Assembly (NCBI RefSeq): GCF_017979475.1
Contig: NZ_JAERIT010000005.1
Span: forward strand, 116,907-180,906
DNA length: 64,000 nt
Direction: 5' to 3'
Origin: Helicobacter pullorum NCTC 12824
GTDB taxonomy: Bacteria; Campylobacterota; Campylobacteria; Campylobacterales; Helicobacteraceae
The position numbers and the translations under genes were made by a program. Positions 17,861 to 26,758 of this stretch are shown here, one piece after another (the first letter of the stretch is position 1; each line of letters begins with the position of its first letter). Under the pieces are notes generated by a model. That model saw only the letters and a list, made by a program, of their open reading frames with translations, made no database searches and was not told the DNA's origin.

Positions 17861-19245
17861 AGATTATCTTCAAACCAAGCAGCTATTTCACTTCTAATTG
17901 TTTGTTTGAGGGTAATCCCTGCTAAAAAATCTTCATTTTTGGCTTTGTTGAGTAGCGTGACTAATCCATTGCGATATTTACTTAAATAAGGGTGGTCAAT
18001 TTGTGCAGGATCGCCTAAAAAGACAATTTTAGAATCTTCTCCCATCCTTGTGCCAACTAATTTAATAGTGGCGTTAGAGGCATTTTGTGCTTCATCAAAA
18101 ATTACAAACTTTTTTGCAATGCTTGTGCCTCTTAAATGGGCAATATCCATGACTTCGATATTGTGCTTTTGAATAAAATATTCTGTTGCTTCTTTGTTGA
18201 AAATGCTATTAGCTTCGCCTCTGTATTCGATTCTTTTTGCCAAAGATTCTTTTTGCATTTTGGTAATCATAAAATTAATTGCACTAAAAAGCGGATACAT
18301 AAAATAATTTAGCTTTTGACTTTCATCGCCTTTGCGGAATCCAAGCTCTGCTTCTTTGTCATTTGCTGTTATGGTATTACGCATATAAACAATGCCATTA
18401 ACTTCGCCTTTTTTTAACAAATGCAATCCCGCTTGCAATGCTATCAATGTCTTGCCACTACCTGTAGCACCGCTGCAAATGGTAATTTTGTTTTTAGGAT
18501 GAGTTAAGATAGAATAAAGGAATTTTTGTTCTAAATTAATCGGATTGATATAAAGCTTATCTTCGGCAATCAAATCAAAGTTAAGCTCCACAAATTCATT
18601 ATTTAATTTTATTCCATAATGCCTTTTGCCCGTTTCATAAAGCGAATTTTCAGTGTTATCTTGTTCGGTAATTTCAAGCAAACTCCAATTTTTGAGGGCG
18701 ATAAAATCGCTATTGGCTTCTATGGAATCCTTAATATGATTCTTGTGTGCTTTAAAATGGTGCAAAAAATTAATATCTTGAGGGTTATCTATTTTGTCAC
18801 GCATAAGAGATTGAGAAATAAGGCTATTTGAAATAGCATAAACCTTTAAAGAAATATCATTAGTCAGCAAAATAAGATTGTAATCCTTAGCTACTTCTAA
18901 TATTCTTGCATCATTTAGCCCGTAATCTAAAGAATGGGTTTGATATTTTGGGCGATGGATAATTTGCAAGGGTATTTTAACATTGTGGGATAGAAAATAA
19001 ATTTGATGAATTTTGTCGCTATTTTTGGGAGGAAATTCAGAGAGATTTGATTCATCACTTAAAATATTGCGGAAAAATTCTCTTGCAAAAAAACCAGTTT
19101 GATTGTTTAAATCTTTCTTTTTGTCTAGCTCACTTAAGGTAACATCACAAATAAAAATGTGATTTTCGCCATTTTGATGCAGAAAATAAAGATTCTCCAC
19201 ATCATCTAAAATAATTGAAGTATCAATCAAATAAGCCTTATTCAC
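17857..19245 (-). CDS. PhoH-like ATPase with N-terminal PIN domain
   Basis: The first ~130 residues form a PIN nuclease-like domain starting with YLIDTSIILDD and continuing to LLTNDISLK, which keeps acidic residues. The C-terminal PhoH domain has Walker A GATGSGKTLIALQAG and the Walker B-like FVIFDEAQNAS. This PIN-PhoH architecture (YlaK-like) is linked to RNA metabolism, possibly as an RNA helicase plus RNase. The length of 462 is normal. It lies directly after nrdA on the minus strand with no gap, so they may be co-transcribed. Confidence 0.88.
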   Translation of the reverse strand: MNKAYLIDTSIILDDVENLYFLHQNGENHIFICDVTLSELDKKKDLNNQTGFFAREFFRNILSDESNLSEFPPKNSDKIHQIYFLSHNVKIPLQIIHRPKYQTHSLDYGLNDARILEVAKDYNLILLTNDISLKVYAISNSLISQSLMRDKIDNPQDINFLHHFKAHKNHIKDSIEANSDFIALKNWSLLEITEQDNTENSLYETGKRHYGIKLNNEFVELNFDLIAEDKLYINPINLEQKFLYSILTHPKNKITICSGATGSGKTLIALQAGLHLLKKGEVNGIVYMRNTITANDKEAELGFRKGDESQKLNYFMYPLFSAINFMITKMQKESLAKRIEYRGEANSIFNKEATEYFIQKHNIEVMDIAHLRGTSIAKKFVIFDEAQNASNATIKLVGTRMGEDSKIVFLGDPAQIDHPYLSKYRNGLVTLLNKAKNEDFLAGITLKQTIRSEIAAWFEDNL

Positions 19246-21612
19246 TTATTGGCAACCCTCGCATTCTATACTTCTATCCATTGTCGAGTTTTCTGCCTCT
19301 ACGCTTTGAGAACGCAAATAATAAGTGGATTTAAGCCCTAATCTCCAAGCTAAGCTATAAATATCATTGAGATATTTTCCGCTTGCTTTATCTAACGAGA
19401 TAAAAATATTTGTACTTTGCCCTTGATCAATCCATTTTTGGCGAATGGCAGCTGCTTTGATAATAAGCGTTTGATCGATTTCGTAAGCAGAAGTGTAATA
19501 ATTCCAGTTCTCCAAACTCAAATTTGGGGCGACAACAGGGATTAACCCACTTAAATTTTCTTCAAACCATTTGCGTTTGTAGATTGGTTCAATAGTTTGT
19601 GTTGTCCCTACAAGAATAGAAATAGAGCTTGTAGGTGCAATAGCCATTAAATAGCCATTGCGAATGCCTTTTGTTTTGACTTCTTCTCTTAAAGAATCCC
19701 AATCATAGATAAAGCCAAAAAGCCCGCCTCTATCTACTAAGGCTTTGGCTTCATTATTTGCCTTGTCAATTGGAAAGATTCCTTGAGACCATAAAGAACC
19801 AGCAAAATCGTTATAAACGCCCTTTTCTTGAGCTAATTTACAACTTGCATTAATAGCATTGTAGCTTATCATCTCCATAATCTCATCAATTTTTTCTAAA
19901 TGTTTTTGGCTGCCCCATTCAATCTTGTTTTCAGCAAGCATTTGAGCCTCTCCCATTACACCAAGACCGATTGCGCGTGTATCAAGATTAGTGACTTTCA
20001 CTTTGCGATTGGGATAGAAATTTAAATCAATCACATTATCCAACATTCTAATAGCAATAGGCACCACTCTTTCTATATCTTCTTTTGTATTGATTTTGGA
20101 AAGATTAATGGAGGCTAGGTTGCAAACCGCTGTTTTTCCATCCACTGATTCTCTTTGGGAGATAAACACTTTTTTGCCATTAATGCTATCTGTTGAAGTG
20201 ATTTTGTTGGAAGATTTAAGGATGCCACAATCCGTTAGCACTTCTTGATATTCCTCGTAATCTTGAATAGTGCCATCTTCAAATTCTACACGAATAAAGC
20301 ATTTATTGGGTTCTGTATTTTGGAATATTTCTGTGCAAAGATTAGAGCTTCTAATGATTCCTGAATGGTAATTTGGATTTGCTCTATTTGCATTATCTTT
20401 GAAACACAAAAAGGGAGAGCCAACTTCAAAATAATTAGTCAAGATTCTTTTCCATAAATCCTTAGCCTTAATGGTTTCTTTTGGGATAGATTCATCGGCT
20501 TCATATTCTTTGTATCTCTTTTCAAAAGCTTCCCCATAGAGATTAGTCAAATCCGCACAAGTAAGGGCATCAAATAAATTCCACAATCCATCTTCTGCTA
20601 CTCTTTTCATAAACAAATCAGGAATCCATAATGCAGGGAACAAATCATGCGTTCTGCGTCTTTCTTCTCCACTATTTTTTTTGATATCAACAAAATCAAA
20701 AATATCACTATGCCAAGGTTCTAAATACACAGCAATAGCACCTTTTCTAGTCCCTAATTGATCTACAGCAATTGCAATATCATTAGTGATTTTTAAAAAT
20801 GGGACAACCCCACCTGCTGCATTTTTGTGTCCATCAATGAAGCTTCCCAAACCTCGAATCTTAGAAAAATCCCAACCAATTCCACCGCCATATTTGCTTA
20901 GAAGTGCCATTTCTTTGTAAGAATCAAAAATCCCTTCAATATTATCAGGAGTGCTTCCTATATAACAAGAGCTAAGTTGATGGCGAGGGGTTCTAGCATT
21001 TGAGAGGGTAGGGGTAGCTGCCATTACTTCAAATTTAGAAAGTAAATCATAAAATTGTTCAGCCCAATAAGTTGGATCATCTTCATTTTGTGCCAAAAAC
21101 ATTGCAATGCCCATAAACATATGTTGAGGCAGCTCAATAGGATTGCCTTTTTTATCTTTTAGAAGATAGCGATCATAAAGCGTTTTGATGCCCAAATAAG
21201 TGAATTGTAAATCTCTTTTTGGGTCAATCTTTAAATTCAACTTCTCAAGATTAAATTTTTCCTTCATGCCTTTAATGATACGATTCTCTTTTTCTCCTAT
21301 TTCTAAATATTCCTTTAGTGTTTTATAGCCGTTGAATCCATTTACTTTGTGGTATAAATCATACAAAAATAATCTTGCTGCAACAAATGTCCAATTAGGA
21401 CAATCAATATCTATTTTATCCACAGCGGTTTTAATCAGTGTTTGTTGAATCTCTTGAGTGGTAATTCTATCCCTAAAATGCAATTTTGCATCTACTTCTA
21501 ATTCACTTTGTGAAACCCCCTCTAATCCTACCACCGAATCATGTGTGTATTTTTGGATTTTGGTGACATCAAGCGGCTCAATTCTCCCATCTCTTTTAAT
21601 GACTGTTAGCAT
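19246..21612 (-). CDS. nrdA: ribonucleoside-diphosphate reductase alpha subunit (class Ia)
   Basis: Reduces ribonucleotides to deoxyribonucleotides with the NrdB radical subunit. The N-terminal ATP-cone begins with IKRDGRIEPLDVTKI. Active-site motifs are LSSCYIGSTPDN, SSNLCTEIF (Asn-Cys-Glu) and AVCNLASINL, and the tail ends in CEGCQ, the CxxC pair that re-reduces the active site. The 788-residue length is normal. nrdB is not adjacent. It sits between bipA and the PIN-PhoH gene on the minus strand, 16 bases after bipA. Confidence 0.96.
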   Translation of the reverse strand: MLTVIKRDGRIEPLDVTKIQKYTHDSVVGLEGVSQSELEVDAKLHFRDRITTQEIQQTLIKTAVDKIDIDCPNWTFVAARLFLYDLYHKVNGFNGYKTLKEYLEIGEKENRIIKGMKEKFNLEKLNLKIDPKRDLQFTYLGIKTLYDRYLLKDKKGNPIELPQHMFMGIAMFLAQNEDDPTYWAEQFYDLLSKFEVMAATPTLSNARTPRHQLSSCYIGSTPDNIEGIFDSYKEMALLSKYGGGIGWDFSKIRGLGSFIDGHKNAAGGVVPFLKITNDIAIAVDQLGTRKGAIAVYLEPWHSDIFDFVDIKKNSGEERRRTHDLFPALWIPDLFMKRVAEDGLWNLFDALTCADLTNLYGEAFEKRYKEYEADESIPKETIKAKDLWKRILTNYFEVGSPFLCFKDNANRANPNYHSGIIRSSNLCTEIFQNTEPNKCFIRVEFEDGTIQDYEEYQEVLTDCGILKSSNKITSTDSINGKKVFISQRESVDGKTAVCNLASINLSKINTKEDIERVVPIAIRMLDNVIDLNFYPNRKVKVTNLDTRAIGLGVMGEAQMLAENKIEWGSQKHLEKIDEIMEMISYNAINASCKLAQEKGVYNDFAGSLWSQGIFPIDKANNEAKALVDRGGLFGFIYDWDSLREEVKTKGIRNGYLMAIAPTSSISILVGTTQTIEPIYKRKWFEENLSGLIPVVAPNLSLENWNYYTSAYEIDQTLIIKAAAIRQKWIDQGQSTNIFISLDKASGKYLNDIYSLAWRLGLKSTYYLRSQSVEAENSTMDRSIECEGCQ

Positions 21613-21628
21613 TTCTCACCCCCTCCCT

Positions 21629-23428
21629 TTATTTGCTTTTTCTTTTTCTTTGTGTTGGATCAAGCACCTTTTTGCGAATTCTAATATTTTTTGGAGTAAC
21701 TTCCAAGATTTCATCTTCTTCTATCCACTCTAATGCTCTCTCCAAATTTAAATCCCTAGGAGGAGTTAGCTTAATAGCATCATCACTGCCACTTGCACGC
21801 ATATTTGTGAGATGTTTTGCTTTGATAGGATTAACATCCAAATCATTTTCTCTTGAATGCTCCCCAATAATCATTCCTACATAAACCTTTGTTTGTGGTG
21901 GAATAAACAATACTCCTCTTTCTTGAATATTTCCCAAAGAAAATGGAGTAGCCTCTCCATTTTCCATAGAAATTAATGCTCCATTGTTGCGAGTTTCTAC
22001 ATTACCGCTAAAGGGGCGGAATTCCAAAAAGCTATTATTCATCACGCCTTCGCCTTTGGTATCGGTTAAAAACTCGCTACGATAGCCAATAAGCCCTCGT
22101 GCTGGAATCTCAAATTCCAATCTTGTATAACCTTCTCCCATAGGATTCATTGCCTTTAGCTCTGCTTTGCGTCTGCCTAATTTTTCTATTACACTTCCAG
22201 AATAATCTTGTGGAGTGTCAATAACTAGAGATTCAAAAGGTTCGCACTTTTGCCCATCAATCTCTTTGACAATGACTTCAGGACGCGAAATGCTAAACTC
22301 AAAGTCTTCTCTTCTTAGATTTTCTGCCAAAATTGTAATTTGCAATTCACCTCTACCACTTACTTTAAACTTTCCTTCGCCAAGCTCTTCTATTTTCATA
22401 GCAATGTTGGTTTGCATTTCTTTTTCTAAACGCTCTTTAAGCTTATTAGCTGTTACATGCTTGCCTTCTAATCCGGCTAATGGAGAATCATTGACTGCGA
22501 AATTTACACTCATTGTTGGCTCTTCTAAGTGCATAGGATCAAGCGGAATAGGGTTGTTTGGATCTACAATAGAATCCCCTACATTAATAGAATGGAATCC
22601 TGCCAAAGCGACAATATCTCCCGCTTGTGCTTCATCAATTTCTGTGCGAGCTAAGCCATAAAAGCCAATAAGTTTTGTGATTTTCCCGGTGATTTTTTCT
22701 CCATTGCTCTTTGCAAGCATTACATTTTCGCCTTTTTTGACTTTACCATTAAAGATTCTAGCAATTCCAATTTTTCCTACATAATTATCATAATCAAGAG
22801 TGAAAATTTGAATTTGCAAAGGATTTTCTTTATTTCCACTTGGCAATGGCACATATTCCAAAATTGCTTCAAAGAGTGGTCCTAGGTCTTTTTTTTCATC
22901 TTCTAAATTTTTAATTGCATAACCATCTCTTGCAGCAGCATATACGACAGGAAAGTCCAATTGCTCTTCATTAGCACCCATTGCAGCAAACAAATCAAAA
23001 ACTTCATCAATCACTCTATCAGGCTGTGCAGCAGGCTTATCAATTTTATTTACCACAACAATAGGGCGAATCCCTAAAGCCAAAGCCTTTTTTACAACAA
23101 ATTTTGTTTGTGGCATTACCCCTTCTTGTGCATCAACCAAAAGCAAAACTCCATCAACCATTTTCAAAACTCGCTCGACTTCACCTCCAAAATCTGCGTG
23201 TCCGGGAGTATCGATAATGTTGATTTTTGTATTTTTATAGCGGATAGCTGTATTTTTTGAAAGAATAGTAATTCCTCTCTCTTTTTCTATATCGTTGCTA
23301 TCCATTACACGCTCATCAATTTGTTCGTGGCTTGCAAAAGTCCCCGATTGCTTTAACAACCCATCAACTAAAGTGGTTTTTCCGTGATCAACGTGTGCAA
23401 TAACTGCAATATTTCTAATTTCTTGCAT
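21629..23428 (-). CDS. typA: ribosome-associated GTPase TypA/BipA
   Basis: Translational GTPase of the elongation-factor family, involved in ribosome assembly and stress adaptation. It has the P-loop [12 protein letters not shown], the switch region [23 protein letters not shown] and [13 protein letters not shown]. The C-terminal BipA-specific domain includes [17 protein letters not shown]. The 599 residues fit. It is transcribed divergently from fliK across a 162-base gap. Confidence 0.96.
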   Translation of the reverse strand: MQEIRNIAVIAHVDHGKTTLVDGLLKQSGTFASHEQIDERVMDSNDIEKERGITILSKNTAIRYKNTKINIIDTPGHADFGGEVERVLKMVDGVLLLVDAQEGVMPQTKFVVKKALALGIRPIVVVNKIDKPAAQPDRVIDEVFDLFAAMGANEEQLDFPVVYAAARDGYAIKNLEDEKKDLGPLFEAILEYVPLPSGNKENPLQIQIFTLDYDNYVGKIGIARIFNGKVKKGENVMLAKSNGEKITGKITKLIGFYGLARTEIDEAQAGDIVALAGFHSINVGDSIVDPNNPIPLDPMHLEEPTMSVNFAVNDSPLAGLEGKHVTANKLKERLEKEMQTNIAMKIEELGEGKFKVSGRGELQITILAENLRREDFEFSISRPEVIVKEIDGQKCEPFESLVIDTPQDYSGSVIEKLGRRKAELKAMNPMGEGYTRLEFEIPARGLIGYRSEFLTDTKGEGVMNNSFLEFRPFSGNVETRNNGALISMENGEATPFSLGNIQERGVLFIPPQTKVYVGMIIGEHSRENDLDVNPIKAKHLTNMRASGSDDAIKLTPPRDLNLERALEWIEEDEILEVTPKNIRIRKKVLDPTQRKRKSK

Positions 23429-23530
23429 AAACTTCCTTGTAAAAATAAAAATAAAAAAGTTTTGGAATTCTACTCAAGAAAGGATTATAAAATTCTTTAA
23501 AAAATTAGTAGAAAATTTGATAATTAAATA

Positions 23531-23546
23531 TGGAATACTATTTGCT
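23531..23546 (+). promoter_or_regulatory. sigma54-like promoter for the fliK-flgD-flgE operon
   Basis: TGGAATACTATTTGCT matches the -24/-12 pattern TGGCAC-N5-TTGCW, with GG and GC separated by exactly 10 bases. It lies 45 bases before the fliK ATG. In Campylobacter and H. pylori the hook genes depend on RpoN, which supports the call. Confidence 0.7.
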
Positions 23547-23590
23547 TTATATTCCATATAGAAATTTTATTTTAAGAGTTTAATTCAAAA

Positions 23591-25621
23591 ATGATACCTT
23601 TTTTAGATGTAGAAAAAATTAACCATAAAAGTGCGATAAAGTCCGATATTTCTAGCATTCAAGAAGAAAAAAGTGATTTTGCAGAAATTTTCAATCTTTT
23701 AAGTAATCAAACTTCAAAAAAAGAATCCAATATAAAAGTGGAGAAAAAAGATTCTAAAGATTCTTTGGCTCAAGAAGGCGACAAAAAACAAACCTCAAAA
23801 AAACCTCAAGAAAAAGAAGCAGACGCTCTTTTGTCATCAAAAGAAAACAAAAATACATTCACAAAAGAAGAAACTTCCAAAAAAGAAGTTGTGGCAGAAA
23901 ATTTTGTAGCAATTAAGCAAAACCAAAATCAAACATTGCAATCTCTAAACCAAAACAACAACAACACACAAAAAGCAATCAAAACCAAGCAAGAAACTAT
24001 CCCTCAAAGTCCTCAGAATCCTAAAGAATTATTAGAATTTACCAAAGCTCAAAATACTCCAAAAACACTCAAAGATATTGTGGAATTGTCCAATAAAATG
24101 CAATTAAATTTACAAAAAATTACAATAGTGGAGGAAAAAGCCATAGAGGACAAACTTCCTTTAAAAGAGATTATCCCTCAAGCTTCTTTAGTTTCTACAA
24201 AAAAGCAATCAAAAGTTAAACAAAACAAAACTGACAATATCTTTAATGCCATTTTGCAAGATAAAGATTTTATACAACAAAAAGTCAAAAAACAAAACCC
24301 TCAACAAGCAACCATACAAGAAAAAAATAACAAAAAAGAGACAATAACCCAAAGTCCAACCAATGAAATTTTATCCAACAATCTAAAAACCACTACCAAA
24401 AAAGATTCTAAAAATACCCTTGATTCTAAGGAAACCAAGGAATTAAACATCAATCCCAAAGAAGTCAAGAGTGAAAATCCCCAATTTGAAATAAAATCGG
24501 TTGAAATAAAATCAAAAGATAAAAAAGTAGAAAAACAAGAAAATCATTCAATTGCCACCAAAACACCAAAAGAAGAAACAAAAAATCAAAGCACAATAAA
24601 ACAAGCCTCAATAGAAATCCAAGCAGAAAAAATCAAATCAAACAAGCCTGATTCTACTAATATTAATGCTGAAACAAAAAATACTGCAAACTCAATACAA
24701 GAAAACAAAGAATTGCCCAAAGAAGCTTTATTGAATCCAGAAGAAGTAGAAACCAAAATTCAATCCAGCAAAAATAATGAAATAGAACCTAAAAACAGCA
24801 AAAACACAAAACCAACAGAATCTCAAACAATCACTAATCCAATAACAATCAAAGAAGATAAAGAAAGCAAAGAGGATAAGAACAAAAACTCTTCAAAAAT
24901 TACCAAACAAGAAGACAAATACACCTCAATCAAGCAAGATGCCAAAGAAGAAATGATACAAAAATATTCTGATAATCAGATTCAAACAAAAGAGGAAATG
25001 CAAAAGAGTGATGAACAGCGTTTTTTGGATAATTTGCTCAAAATAGAAACCCCTCAAAAAAGCAAACAAGCTCCGCAAATAACTAAAATTGAAGAGGGCA
25101 AAGACCACAAAGAAAAAAACAATAAAATACACCAAGAAATTTATCAAACTAGCATTCAAAATCAAAGCTTTGAATCTTTTAATCCAAAAAACACTTTCTT
25201 GCATTTTAGTGACAAGCTTAGAGACGCACTTCAAAACTACAAGCCACCCATTACCAAAATTTCTTTGGAGCTAAATCCTGAAAATTTGGGCAGTGTAGAG
25301 CTTACTATTACCAAAATGGGAGATAAAGTCAATATACAAATCGGTTCTAATCAAACAGCTTTGCAACTTTTTATGCAAAATGCCCAAGAATTTAAAATTC
25401 AACTCAATAATGTAGGCTTTAATGAGGTAACAATGGATTTTAAGGACACTAGTGGAAATAGTTTTTCCCAAAATAATGGAGGAAATTTTGGAAATTCTCA
25501 ACAACAAAATCCTAATCAACACCAAAAGAGGAACGAAAATGGCTTGTATATTTACAAACAAGCTGAAGAATCTAATTTGGAAATCTCACATTTAGATTTA
25601 AGCTTTTCTTATTATGCCTAA
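23591..25621 (+). CDS. fliK: flagellar hook-length control protein
   Basis: FliK measures hook length and triggers the switch in export specificity. Most of the 676 residues are a low-complexity Lys/Glu/Asn/Gln/Ser/Thr-rich region with no stable domain visible, as expected for the ruler part. The C-terminal Flg_hook domain (about residues 535-625) is recognisable from KISLELNPENLGSVELTI, VNIQIGSNQTALQLF and AQEFKIQLNNVGF. The operon order fliK-flgD-flgE and the sigma54-like promoter support the call. The 13-base gap to flgD contains AAAAGGAG. Confidence 0.88.
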   Translation: MIPFLDVEKINHKSAIKSDISSIQEEKSDFAEIFNLLSNQTSKKESNIKVEKKDSKDSLAQEGDKKQTSKKPQEKEADALLSSKENKNTFTKEETSKKEVVAENFVAIKQNQNQTLQSLNQNNNNTQKAIKTKQETIPQSPQNPKELLEFTKAQNTPKTLKDIVELSNKMQLNLQKITIVEEKAIEDKLPLKEIIPQASLVSTKKQSKVKQNKTDNIFNAILQDKDFIQQKVKKQNPQQATIQEKNNKKETITQSPTNEILSNNLKTTTKKDSKNTLDSKETKELNINPKEVKSENPQFEIKSVEIKSKDKKVEKQENHSIATKTPKEETKNQSTIKQASIEIQAEKIKSNKPDSTNINAETKNTANSIQENKELPKEALLNPEEVETKIQSSKNNEIEPKNSKNTKPTESQTITNPITIKEDKESKEDKNKNSSKITKQEDKYTSIKQDAKEEMIQKYSDNQIQTKEEMQKSDEQRFLDNLLKIETPQKSKQAPQITKIEEGKDHKEKNNKIHQEIYQTSIQNQSFESFNPKNTFLHFSDKLRDALQNYKPPITKISLELNPENLGSVELTITKMGDKVNIQIGSNQTALQLFMQNAQEFKIQLNNVGFNEVTMDFKDTSGNSFSQNNGGNFGNSQQQNPNQHQKRNENGLYIYKQAEESNLEISHLDLSFSYYA

Positions 25622-25634
25622 AAAGGAGTAAAAG

Positions 25635-26747
25635 ATGACAATATCAAGTAGCAACAATTATCTTAACTATACAGCAGATGCAACAGCTAGAACAGCACAA
25701 TCTCGAACAGGAGAGAGTGATACAAGCAGCGATTCAACACAAAACAACACCGATACTTCCACAGATAATTCCACTAATACAGATAATAGCACAGGAGGCA
25801 CAACTGGCAATTCTGGAAGTGGCTCGACAGATAATTCAAGTGGTTCTTCTGGGAATTCTGGTAGCAGCTCTGGAGATTCTAGCACAGATGGCACTGATAG
25901 TATATTTCCCGGAGATACACCGATTATAAAAGACGAGGAAGAGGATAACAATGGCTTAGGGACAGAAGCTTTTATGCGATTATTTTTAGAGCAACTAAAA
26001 AATCAAGATCCCACAGCTCCTATGGAAACACAAGAAATTTTAACCCAAACTGCTCAGCTAACACAAGTAGAAGCACAAACCCAAATGAAAAATGCTATGG
26101 AGCAAATGACAACGACTATGCAATCGATGCAAGAAACTAATGAAAAAACCATAGAAGCACAACAAAAATTAATTAAAACACAAGAAAAAATGTTAGAAAC
26201 TATGGGGGTTTTAGCTGGAAGTATCCAAGATAGTAGTATTATTGGTGGATACAACACTGTGGGTATGATAGGAAATATCGCAGAAACTCCTTATACAGCT
26301 TTAAAGGTAGAGAAAAATGAAGCCATTGATTTTGAGCTTTATTTTGATGAGCCTATTGATCCAACCAAAGGGCAACCAAAGATTACAATCACCGATAAAG
26401 ACAATAATGTTATTCGCGAAATTGACTTAGCTGCCCAAGATGAGGAAGGAAATTATATCTACCTTAACAAAGAAGGTTATGTGGAGTTTGAATGGGATAC
26501 AAGGGATAGTAAAGGCAAATTTGTGGCAAATGGAGATTATACTGTGAAAGCTGAGTATAACTTAGATTCTACTACTAATCAATACAAAGAAACGCAGCTT
26601 GGTAGAGGAGAAGTGCAAAGTATTTTGTTTGATGCGGGAGTGCCTTATGTTAAATTAGGGGATCATTTAACCGTGCCAATTATTTATGTAACTTCTTATT
26701 ATAAGAAAACCGGAGAAGGCATTCAATTGCCTGATAGTTCCAATTAA
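25635..26747 (+). CDS. flgD: flagellar hook assembly (cap) protein
   Basis: FlgD caps the growing hook and directs FlgE polymerisation. The conserved core begins around residue 110 with AFMRLFLEQLKNQDPTAPM followed by TQLTQVEAQTQM. The C-terminal part has the Ig-like/FlgD domain (ITDKDNNVIREIDL, then FEWDTRDSKGKFVANGDYT). Between the first ~25 residues and the core is an unusual run of about 70 residues made almost only of Ser, Thr, Asn, Gly and Asp. It is followed by flgE after 11 bases with AAAGGAG. Confidence 0.92.
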   Translation: MTISSSNNYLNYTADATARTAQSRTGESDTSSDSTQNNTDTSTDNSTNTDNSTGGTTGNSGSGSTDNSSGSSGNSGSSSGDSSTDGTDSIFPGDTPIIKDEEEDNNGLGTEAFMRLFLEQLKNQDPTAPMETQEILTQTAQLTQVEAQTQMKNAMEQMTTTMQSMQETNEKTIEAQQKLIKTQEKMLETMGVLAGSIQDSSIIGGYNTVGMIGNIAETPYTALKVEKNEAIDFELYFDEPIDPTKGQPKITITDKDNNVIREIDLAAQDEEGNYIYLNKEGYVEFEWDTRDSKGKFVANGDYTVKAEYNLDSTTNQYKETQLGRGEVQSILFDAGVPYVKLGDHLTVPIIYVTSYYKKTGEGIQLPDSSN

Positions 26748-26758
26748 AGGAGATTGAA

